From Amborella trichopoda (Eukaryota; Streptophyta; Magnoliopsida; Amborellales; Amborellaceae): a DNA stretch of 64,000 bases. Position 1 is the first letter of the stretch. Each line of letters begins with the position of its first letter. The stretch is from the NCBI RefSeq assembly GCF_000471905.2, contig NW_006499997.1, positions 193,683-257,682 on the forward strand, written 5' to 3'. Below the pieces are notes generated by a model that was not told where the DNA came from, made no database searches, and saw only the letters and a list, made by a program, of their open reading frames with translations. The translations under genes were made by a program, and so were the position numbers. Below, piece by piece: positions 55,481-64,000 of the stretch.

Positions 55481-56447
55481 CCATAACAGGCTCAAAAGCG
55501 TGGTGAAAACTTGAAAAGGCATCACAAAAGAAAAAATGAAAGAATATATATAAAAAAAATGAATGTGGTGAAAACCTGAAATGACACCACGGGTAAAAAG
55601 AATAAAAAATCTCCAAGAAGAAGCTTTCGATTCAAAACACTCAAGTACAAACAAGTACTTTCAAGTTTCAACAATATTACACAAGCAGACCCTGAGGATG
55701 AAGACTCCTCATAAACCCTGCAGGTTCCCAACAAAACCAACGCATAAAGATGTGGATGGGTGACACGAATGGAAAACCGAAGTGACTTCAACGAACCTAA
55801 GGATAACATTGAAACCTCTCCAAGATGGAAGCCCAGCAAGAATCCAGAGAACTCTTTATGGATCCACGAAGCACAGAATGAAAGCTCCAAAGGTAAAAAG
55901 ACAGCTTCGAGAATTTTTCTCACTATCCCACAAGAAAATCATTTCTTCATCTTTGGGTAAAACTTGATAAAGGATATGACCACCAAAGGGGCCACAGGTG
56001 GCAAAACTGTAAGGCCCATCCCTTTTGAAAATGCTTTTTCAATATGATTTGTTAAAACCGTTCATTTTCAAAGATCCTTTTTAGAAAGGACTTTCTCCAC
56101 CACTACAAGAGGCTAAACTGCTAGTCAATTTGGCCTCGATCTCGAAGCCAACTTCCTATGCCTAATATGAAGGCTTAAAACTAGTCAGGCACTCCATGGT
56201 TGTATGAATATAACTACCAACTACCACATATAAGAGATAGGTGACCCTCGTCAATGACGAAATTGGCTAGTATGGGAGCTTTTTTCTCTCGACTGGATCC
56301 CTTGAGGCAAAAATGAGGAAAACTTATCCCTGTGTGTGCTTGCGATGACCCAATAGCTAGGAATTCAAGAAAAAAACCCTACAACTAGGGGGGCTGAGTT
56401 TGTAAAAAATTCAGTTTAAGAAGTGTGTGAAAATAACATGTTCCCCT
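55481..56447 (+). mobile_element. Post-pol tail of the Tat-type element
   Basis: GGTGAAAACCTGAAA and ACACCACGGG phrases at 55500-55590 are the kind seen after pol in Tat elements. The rest to 56447 has no recognised gene. Confidence 0.5.
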
Positions 56448-58920
56448 CTACTTCGATGAATCAATCGCACACAAAAAAAAAGAGGAAGGATACCGAGCAA
56501 GAGAAAGAAGCCTGAGTAGAACAAAAAGCAAAGTAATATATACATATGAAGTTCCAAAGTAGTCCTTACACAAAAAAAAAAGAAAAAAGAGAGATGTGTT
56601 CAAGGTCACATCTTTGATATTGAATCCTCCTCGACCGTTGTTGTACGACTGCTCGCCTCTCCCTCCAACCTCAGTCGAACCTGCCACGAACCCCTTATCA
56701 TCTGAGTAGACGCCCGAGATTGTGACTGACTCCGAACAGAAGATGGTAATGGCACCCTCACATAAGGATTCATATATGCTAAAGAGGTTTGCCACCTGTA
56801 GCCAATAGGAGCCCTAACAATCTGCCACACCTCATGTCCTCCTTAAGCTCGTGACGTTCATCTTTGGCTGAATTTTGTTGAAACAGCAACATGAAATGAG
56901 AGACGTTGTAAGATATATATATATATAAACATATAACAACAAAGCATACCCTCTCCGATCGATAGCGATTTACGCGTCTCTCTAAATCTCTAATGCGGTA
57001 GGGAGATGATCCAAGGAGGGTAGGAGAAACAAAAGAAGAGGATGGTGTTGATCGTACTCTCTCCAGCTCGTCCCTCATGGAGTCATGCGCCGCCACCATC
57101 CTATCAAAATTCTAGCGTATATGCTCGAAATCCTTTACTATCAAATCTCGCTCCTCCACCGCTGAATCATGCTCAGCACGAAGGGAAGCGACTTCACCGG
57201 TAGACGATCGGTCCTCGTCAAGATAAGCAGTCCTCAGCTCCCCCATCACCCCCTCACCATGATCGGTCAGAGTGGCTATATCCCTCAAGATAGCCCTATA
57301 TTTAGCCTCATATTGAGACATGGAGATACCTTCCTCCTCCTCCTCGCCAATAACTTGGGCAGCCCTACTCCTCCATTCCTCAATCCAAGGAGCCATCTCT
57401 CTCAGATAGGCATCCTCATCGGTGGCTCTAACCATAATGGGAGTCTAGGGCCGGGTAATCTCACAGGACGTCTAAGGCAGGCCAAGCTGACGGAGGACTC
57501 GACCAAGGAAAGTGGGCATCACCAGAAACATACAAATCAGGTGAACCGTCGTCTAGAAAGCTGGAGAAGAAGACGAGTAGATAGCATGGACAGGCTCAAC
57601 TCTCATGGGAGTCCAGTTGATCTGGAAGTCAAAAAAGGATATGTCAAAGTCAAATAAAGAAGGAGAAAGGGGGGAAGAAGAAGAAGAAAATGAAGAAAGG
57701 AAAAATAAAGCTCATAACTCACCTCCCCTACGGCCTGAGTGTCCAAGAACAGTGGGTAATACAACCGTAAAGAGATCCTCTCAGAATCCCACACTCCATA
57801 TGACCAGTAATGAATCGTCAGGATAGATGGCGTCAGTCGACCAGGAAGAGGGCGAGGAATGGTGATGTGCTCCCATGCCCAGACCTGGAGGAAGATTGAA
57901 CAACCTCCCAAGTAGCTGGCTCCTCAGGCCACACTACAAAGGGGATGATGCAGCCAGCCCACGATCATTGGACCCCACGCCACTCGCTCCAAGTAGTCTA
58001 GCTATCTGGTCACCCAACCCACTGACAAATGAGTTTGACCCTTGGATTGATCCACAAATAGAAACTCCCCGAACAAGTACACAAGGAAGGCCTGCAACGA
58101 ATATATCTCACTATCTGAAAGAGGACCATGATCAATGGTCAGATCCACCACCTACCGGAACACCTCCAGCTCGTCCTCGATCATAGCCCGCTCATGTGCA
58201 TCCTGGATCCTCTCTCTCTGCTCTTGCCACTCCTCATCAGTAAGCAACACCTGAGAAGGCACCGTATCCTCATTAAAAAATGCACTCCCATCACCAAGAT
58301 CAGGAGTGTCGCACCCAACTCCCTCGGCATCCCCTGTTGATCGAGTAGCACCTCTGGTCGAAGGGTGACTAGACTCACCCTACACCAACTCACTCACCCC
58401 AACACCATCCTCCTCCACAAGGGCCTTCCCCCTATGGGACGGTCTCCTACCCACATAACCCGAAACGTGGGGAGCACAGCCACCTATCATCCTCTCTGCA
58501 CGGTGGGGTACTCTAGTAAATTCCCACCTTAGCTTCCCAAGGTGGATCTCTGAATCATGCCTTCCCTTGATCTTTTCAAAAGGAATACCGAGTAATTCCT
58601 TGCAGTCAAAGGCATAACAGGAAGAAATCCCTAGGGGAATACTTAAGAAACGCACGCCCTCACTCCAAACCCCAAGAATCTAGGCAACATCCTCAAGGGT
58701 AGGGGCAAGCTCGCCACATCGCAACGGAATTGAACAGGTCTCCGGTCTATATCGGAGACATAACTCGGTAATCAAGATACGATCTAAGCTAAAAGGCCTG
58801 ATCCAGCAGACCTCCCATAAACCTATCTGGGCAAGAGCCTGCCTCTGCCCAGGAGTCAACAACTTTGCCCATTTGTGAATAGCAAATAGGTGAGATCTAC
58901 AGTCAACGAAGAACCCCTAC
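56448..58920 (-). pseudogene. Antisense PMD-type ORF of the Tat-type element
   Basis: Read leftwards, the PMD start lies at 58920-58680: VCWIRPFSLDRILITELCL, then RYRPETCSIPLRCGEL and APTLEDVA. This closely fits the plant-mobile-domain opening. A second block at 58655-58380 continues with KELLGIPFEKIKGRH and HRAERMIGG. The C-terminal end at 57435-56600 is charged and helical (WIEEWRSRAAQVIGEEEEEG; IRDLERRVNRYR). Likely intron boundaries occur (a T-rich tract ending in TTTGTAG near 58921, and a GTATGC after the coiled coil near 56950), so the first exon may lie near the gap. It faces pol tail to tail. Decayed. Confidence 0.7.
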
Positions 58921-59012
58921 AAATACATATATACCAAAAAAAAAAAAGGGGGGGGGGGGGGAGGTCATCAAGCTCGAGCCATCAAGCTCTCATGCTTCAT
59001 ACAATTAAATAT

Positions 59013-59598
59013 NNNNNNNNNNNNNNNNNNNNNNNNNNNNNNNNNNNNNNNNNNNNNNNNNNNNNNNNNNNNNNNNNNNNNNNNNNNNNNNNNNNNNNNN
59101 NNNNNNNNNNNNNNNNNNNNNNNNNNNNNNNNNNNNNNNNNNNNNNNNNNNNNNNNNNNNNNNNNNNNNNNNNNNNNNNNNNNNNNNNNNNNNNNNNNNN
59201 NNNNNNNNNNNNNNNNNNNNNNNNNNNNNNNNNNNNNNNNNNNNNNNNNNNNNNNNNNNNNNNNNNNNNNNNNNNNNNNNNNNNNNNNNNNNNNNNNNNN
59301 NNNNNNNNNNNNNNNNNNNNNNNNNNNNNNNNNNNNNNNNNNNNNNNNNNNNNNNNNNNNNNNNNNNNNNNNNNNNNNNNNNNNNNNNNNNNNNNNNNNN
59401 NNNNNNNNNNNNNNNNNNNNNNNNNNNNNNNNNNNNNNNNNNNNNNNNNNNNNNNNNNNNNNNNNNNNNNNNNNNNNNNNNNNNNNNNNNNNNNNNNNNN
59501 NNNNNNNNNNNNNNNNNNNNNNNNNNNNNNNNNNNNNNNNNNNNNNNNNNNNNNNNNNNNNNNNNNNNNNNNNNNNNNNNNNNNNNNNNNNNNNNNNN
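59013..59598. other. Assembly gap (586 N)
   Basis: Unresolved bases, bordered on the left by an A-run and G-run (about 58937-58961) and on the right by a perfect hairpin (59601-59635). Confidence 0.95.
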
Positions 59599-59600
59599 TA

Positions 59601-59635
59601 TATGCAAATCACCTCACAACAGGGTGATTTGCATA
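59601..59635. repeat. 13-bp perfect inverted repeat beside the gap
   Basis: Arms TATGCAAATCACC (59601-59613) and GGTGATTTGCATA (59623-59635) with a 9-base loop. Confidence 0.85.
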
Positions 59636-59641
59636 CAGGGG

Positions 59642-60215
59642 TATTTTGGTTATTCTATACTCAAGATAATTTTACACCCAGAAGGGCAGTATAGTCATTC
59701 TACTACCCCTAGATTATGGGGGTAAAGACGATCATTCAAAATTACCCCCCAAAAGGTAGAGTTTACACTCAGGGGTATTTTGGTCATTTTAAACTCAAGG
59801 TATTTTGGTCATTTTACAGCCAAAGGGGCAATATGGTAATCCTATCATCCCTAGACTATGAGGACAGAGACATTCATTCAAAATTACCTCCAAAAGATAG
59901 AGTTTACACTTAGGCGTATTTTGATCATTTTACATTCAAGGGTATTTTGGTCATTTCACACCCAAAAGGGGAGTATGGTCATCCTACCATCCCTAGATTA
60001 TGGGGGGCAGAGACAGACATTCAAAATTACCCCCGAAAAATAGTGTTCACACTCAATGGTATTTTGGTCAATTTACACTCAGGGGTGTGTTTGGTCATTT
60101 TTGCACAGAAAAGGCAGTATACCATCCTTAAATCATAGGGGAGGCAACAATTACCCAAAATGACCCCCAAAATAAGAGTTTGAGCTCGGGGGTATTTTGG
60201 TCATTCTCAATCCCA
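59642..60215. repeat. About 138-bp tandem repeat, 4-5 units
   Basis: TATTTTGGTCATTTTA starts at 59642, 59776, 59917, 60060 and 60193. Shared ACTCAGGGGTATTTTGG, CCATCCCTAGATTATGGGGG and TTCAAAATTACCCCC phrases recur in each unit. Source element unknown. Confidence 0.9.
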
Positions 60216-60800
60216 GTCTATTCTGGACTTGTTCATAGTCTGGGTTAACCATCCTCAATCAAGGCTATCTCAAACCATCTCAACCTAGCTTCTAATGATT
60301 TGGGCTTTTAACCGAATAGTTCACGAGCATGTCAGAAGCATTTTTCAAATGAAGATTTTAGGCATATTTGTGCATTTAAAAAAAAAAAATTTGATCACAA
60401 CAAAAGTATTTCATGTAATTTTTACAAGTTATCTTGGATTCCAAAATTTAGAAAAGAAGATCGTTTTTTTTTTTCTCTCTCGCAAGCCGAAGCAGGTGGT
60501 GTACAATCCTCAAAAAATACCAACTTTCATTAGAGCATTTCATCAAACATTTCAAAAGCGGGAGGCTTGCCTTCTCTTGCCCCTTTGTTCTTGAAATATG
60601 ACCCGATCTGAGTGTCCACTAGTGTGCCTCGCCGTCCATCCTCAACAATCAATCTGATTTTGGTATAAAATGAAATTTTGGCAAGAAAAACCCAAGAGGA
60701 GTAGGGTTGAAAATTTTGAAATTTCAAGAAACAGAAGGGTGGGAAGACCCCAAAACGAGTGAGAGAGAAATGGGGAGGGGCAACTTTTATTTAAAATCTC
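60216..60800. other. Unassigned spacer
   Basis: AT-rich with poly(A) and poly(T) runs near 60380 and 60465. No gene, LTR end or known motif is recognised. Confidence 0.4.
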
Positions 60801-60815
60801 ACCTAGGCTGGGTGG

Positions 60816-61010
60816 CACGCCTCGTGCCTCTTGGGAGACACGGTCCGTGTCGCCCAACCTGGTAAAAAACAAAAACAAATTGGTTGGCCGCACGCCGTGC
60901 CTCCCAGGCGACACGGTCCGTGTCGCCCAACCCAGTAAAGAAAAATAAAATAAAATTGGTCGGCGGCACGCCTCGTGCCTCCCGAGCAACATGGTCTGTG
61001 TCGCTCAACC
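60816..61010. repeat. 75-bp tandem repeat carrying the GGCGACAC/GTGTCGCC palindrome
   Basis: Units start CACGCCTCGTGCCTC at 60816, 60891 and 60967. Each includes the palindrome, best in unit 2 at 60907-60927 (GGCGACACGG-T-CCGTGTCGCC, perfect 10-base arms). Confidence 0.9.
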
Positions 61011-61316
61011 TAGTAAAAGAAAAAAAAAATTCTCCACAATTCCAAGAAATCAATCAGAATGCAAAACAGAATTCTGGATAGGTCACAATTTCAGATTTTA
61101 TTCATCCCCTAAAAATGGCTTCATCACATGCATTCTCACGATCAAATTTGATCCTGAGACCGAAGTTTCTACTGTCCCGATGGACTTCAAAAAGGGAAAA
61201 TAGTAAAACTCCTGAAAATAGAATGATCACAAGATCAACTTATTCATGCCAAGAAAATAATAATAATAATAATAAAGAAAATAAAATATTTTGGTTATTA
61301 AATCTTTGGCTTCAGA

Positions 61317-63067
61317 TCAACATCCTTCTCTTGAGTTCCTCCACGAAGGCCGCCCATCGAGCCAATTCAACTTCAGCCTCTTCCAAGTTGATGTCAGACG
61401 TGTCCTCATTGGATTTGATTCATTTATTTGAACGAGAGGCGTCATCTTCTCGATGAGGCATGCGATCCTGAGCATGAGCAGAAGACTCGCCATGGAGTCT
61501 CGAAGATCTGGGGCATAGTGGAAGAGGGAAGGCACGTTCCCACCAAGAATCATAGTTCGAAGTGGTTGTGAGCTTATCTTGCTTAGCTAACCCCTCGCTA
61601 AAAGATGACTTCTTTCCCTTCCATGACAAACCAGCCTTGACCAGAAGAGTGGATGAGTGCCCTCGAAGCTGAAAGATAGGGCGATGATTAATCACCTCTC
61701 CTGGAGAAGTATAATTCTGAGTATGGCGAAACCGACGAATCACCCTCTAAGGGAAATACCCCTCCGTGAAGTACTACCCCGCCAGAATAAGACATGAATG
61801 CCCCATAGCAGGCAGTAATAGGGATACATTTTCAAGACCCCTGATCACCCAATCGAATGACGACAACTCGTCAAGAATCCTGCGATAATAATTGACATCC
61901 CGGGGTCTAGTGATGCCATTGACATATGATAGTCCTAGAGCAGCAGATACAGTTGTCGTTGATCGAGGAGGGCTGACAACATCGGCATGTTCGTTGGCCC
62001 AAATCTACATAAAACAAGGGTCAAAAGCATCCCAAAAAGTCACACAATAAAAGTCCAAGAACTCCGGAATGATCCCGGGGAAATTGGTTTGGGCGACACT
62101 AGGCGTGTCGCCCAGACTTGGGCGACATTGGCCGTGTCGCCCAACTAAGACCCTCCTGGATCGAGCCGGCTTTTTTTCAATTAATTCTTGTGCAAAAATA
62201 TGAATTTCAGATCCCAAAACCATACAAAAAACTGAGTTCCAGGGGATAAATAAAATAAAATTATGTTAAAAAATATACCTGTAAAATCAGGACACTGCCC
62301 TCACTAAATCGGTCACATCGCGTGACCCGGTCGTGAAGACCCCGATATTTGCCCGCCAACATGGTCGGAACAATAGTGTAATCTGCTTATTCTCAAAAGG
62401 CATGGACTAAGGGAATAAGAGAACTGCGAACCATCTTACAACCACTCGGAAAGAGAATGGAGCCCAACAGCACCAAAAGAAAAATACGTATCTGTTCGGC
62501 GGCTCGAGATTGCTCTTGATTTTGGACCAGCAACTCCATATCAACATACTGACCATGTGAAGCATATGCAGCCCCCAACAGTCGCGCACCTATGATAGAA
62601 TAGTCGTCAGGGGTAATGGAGGGTTGATATGCAATCCCGGCCAAGTTCAAGCCAGAAATCCTGGCAACTTCCTCCAAAGTTGGCGTTGTCTCGCTTGTGG
62701 GAAGAAAGAAAGTGTTCGTCTGATAGTTGAACCTCTCAGCAAGAGCCTCAAGGAGTGGAAAGTTCACATGGCAAGATGCCATGTTCAAGATGCCTATCAT
62801 CGAAATTGAAGCCAGAAGGGCCATGAGCTCTGGCCACTATCGAGCAGGAAGAAACCAATCTCAGAACTGGCGTCTGATGATAGGAAAGCCACTGACTCGT
62901 CAAGGAACTTCACCAGATCAAAGGCCCTACGAGATATGAGAGGGCAGACCTTTAGGAAAGTGCCTAACCCTAGGAAAAAGGGGGGAATCCTCCTCTCTTC
63001 CATTGACAACCCGCTCGATAACCTTCCCCTTGCCCTTGGAGATCGCATTGTCCTTCTTAGGAGCCAT
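61317..63067 (-). pseudogene. Second antisense PMD-type ORF (decayed)
   Basis: Start chosen at the ATG complementary to 63065-63067 (MAPKKDNAISKGKGK), a Lys-rich opening. The PMD core lies at 62824-62400: LLEALAERFNYQTNTFFLP, TPTLEEVARISGL, and a Leu-rich stretch at 62500-62430. Further PMD-like sequence at 61743-61420 has RRFRHTQNY. The C-terminal 40 residues are charged. The stretch 62000-62300 between the blocks reads as an intron and contains two GGCGACAC palindromes. The sequence is only distantly like 56448-58920. It could belong to the same Tat-type element or to a separate one whose 3' LTR lies right of the window. Decayed. Confidence 0.65.
62091..62144. repeat. Two GGCGACAC/GTGTCGCC palindromes in a PMD ORF intron-like region
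   Basis: GGGCGACAC (62091-62099) pairs with GTGTCGCCC (62105-62113). TTGGGCGACA (62118-62127) pairs with TGTCGCCCAA (62135-62144). Both have perfect arms. Confidence 0.9.
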
Positions 63068-63249
63068 GAAAGCCTAAGGATAGGAGAGGGATGATTTTTA
63101 TAGAAAAAAAAAGAAACCCGACCCAAAACGCGTCTTATAGTTATCCACTTCGGCCAACAATGGGTTTAGATAACCCTAAAACAGAGAAAAATCATAAATA
63201 AATAAATTAAAATAAATAAATAAATAATCAAAATTTTGAGGGTTGGAGG

Positions 63250-63360
63250 TCTGGGCGACACGCCCCATGTCTCCCAATTTCGCACTCAAACTTGGGCAGC
63301 ACGCCACGTATCGCCTAGGCGGAACGCCACGTATCGCCTAGGCGGAACGCCACGTGTCAC
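63250..63360. repeat. 23-bp tandem repeat with related motif
   Basis: ACGCCACGTATCGCCTAGGC with GGA recurs at 63301 and 63324, then partly at 63347, next to a GGGCGACACGCCCCATGTC unit. Confidence 0.85.
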
Positions 63361-63389
63361 ACACACCAATTTTTTTGAAAAAGTCCCTT

Positions 63390-64000
63390 CAATTATATAA
63401 AAAAAAGACAACGCTCCTTGGTGACATGAGCCTAAATTGCCAACCAATTTTCCAAAAATAAAATTTTCAAAAAAATAAAATAAAAAAGAAAACGCTCCTC
63501 GGTGGCATGAGCCTAAACTATCAACCAAAGTCCAATCCAGGGCACAACCACCTTGTTCAATAGAAAAAGGTCAAACTCGTGCGACACAAAAGAGCCGAGA
63601 TAGGAAAAACGTCAAAATCGTGAGACGTAAAAGAGCCGAAACAAGAAAAACGTCAAACTCATGCGACGTAGAAGAACCGAGATAGGTAACGTCTAGCCTC
63701 GTATGATGCACAAGGTCAGGTGTATCCAGGGCATAACCACCTTGGAAATATGTCTATCCCCATATGACATAAAAGGTCGGGTGTATCCAATCCAACGTCA
63801 AACTTGTGCGATGTAAAAGAGCCGAGGCAGGTACCGTCTAGCCCTGTATAACACAAAAGGTCGAGTGTGTTTAGGGCACAACCACCCTGTTCAACGAAAA
63901 ACGTCTATCCCCGTATGACATAAAAGGGTCGGGTGTATTCCGTTTATCCCCGTAATGACGTAAAAGGGTAGAGTGTATGGTCCATCGTTGCATGACACTA
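63390..64000 (+). repeat. Repeat-rich tail, runs off the window
   Basis: An about 82-bp repeat (ACGCTCCT.GGTG.CATGAGCCTAAA at about 63411 and 63493) is followed by a 41-bp repeat (GTCAAACTCGTGCGAC...AAAGAGCCGAGATAGG at about 63570, 63611 and 63652). Then come alternating phrases such as GTCTATCCCCGTATGACATA to the end. This resembles the short-array 3' tails of the other Gypsy elements here. No gene was recognised. Confidence 0.7.

Larger units (their letters stand above)
44386..58920 (+). mobile_element. Tat/Ogre-type Gypsy element (decayed)
   Basis: In order: 5' LTR (about 44386-45484), primer site, long repeat-rich leader, gag, protease, reverse transcriptase, RNase H, a second RNase H-like domain, integrase, a short tail, and an antisense PMD-type ORF. 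The second RNase H and the antisense ORF after pol are known traits of the plant Tat lineage, and the long leader recalls Ogre. No 3' LTR is recognised in the window, so the right end is open. It probably inserted into gag of copy 3. It is decayed, with many breaks. Confidence 0.8.

Overview
The window reads as plant nuclear DNA from repeat-rich, gene-poor chromatin. I found no convincing single-copy host gene, tRNA or rRNA gene. Nearly everything recognisable comes from LTR retrotransposons nested in or abutting one another, with three assembly gaps (N runs at 32246-32972, 45959-46449 and 59013-59598). A flowering plant is suggested by Ty3/Gypsy elements of the Tat/Ogre kind (second RNase H, antisense ORF after pol), by a Copia element primed with TGGTATCAGAGC, and by four separate plant-mobile-domain (PMD) type ORFs. 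The species cannot be named from the sequence.

Layout. (1) 1-8150, plus strand: copy 1 of a Gypsy family with very long LTRs. It has the inner part of a 5' LTR (1-3426), a short internal remnant (3427-5694) and a second LTR of a different internal type (5695-about 8150). (2) 8150-9355: unassigned. (3) 9356-11348 and 28836-29808, plus strand: one Copia element split by a 17.5 kb insertion. (4) 11349-28835, minus strand: copy 2 of the long-LTR Gypsy family, sitting inside the Copia element. (5) 29809-44350, minus strand: copy 3 of the same family. (6) About 44386-58920, plus strand: a Tat-type Gypsy element with LTR, leader, gag, protease, RT, two RNase H regions, integrase and an antisense PMD ORF. 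(7) 59599-64000: tandem repeats, another antisense PMD ORF, and a repeat-rich tail that runs off the window.

Copies 2 and 3 share an unusual plan. On the element's own strand it runs: LTR, gag with three tandem CX2HX4HX4C zinc-knuckle modules, retropepsin, stop. A PMD-type ORF then faces gag-pro tail to tail on the opposite strand. That ORF has an identical TATAAAAGGGGG box roughly 0.9-1.1 kb ahead of it in both copies, followed (in element order) by short tandem arrays and the 3' LTR. Neither copy shows reverse transcriptase or integrase. I read this as a non-autonomous Gypsy family that carries a separately promoted antisense PMD gene; it is the most interesting thing here. All copies are decayed. 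No element in the window looks fully intact.

Other signals worth a second look are a palindrome in the LTR U3 region with a compensatory base-pair change between copies, two internal types of the same LTR paired in the same 5'/3' order in two copies, and a GGCGACAC/GTGTCGCC palindrome scattered over 44.6-63.5 kb.
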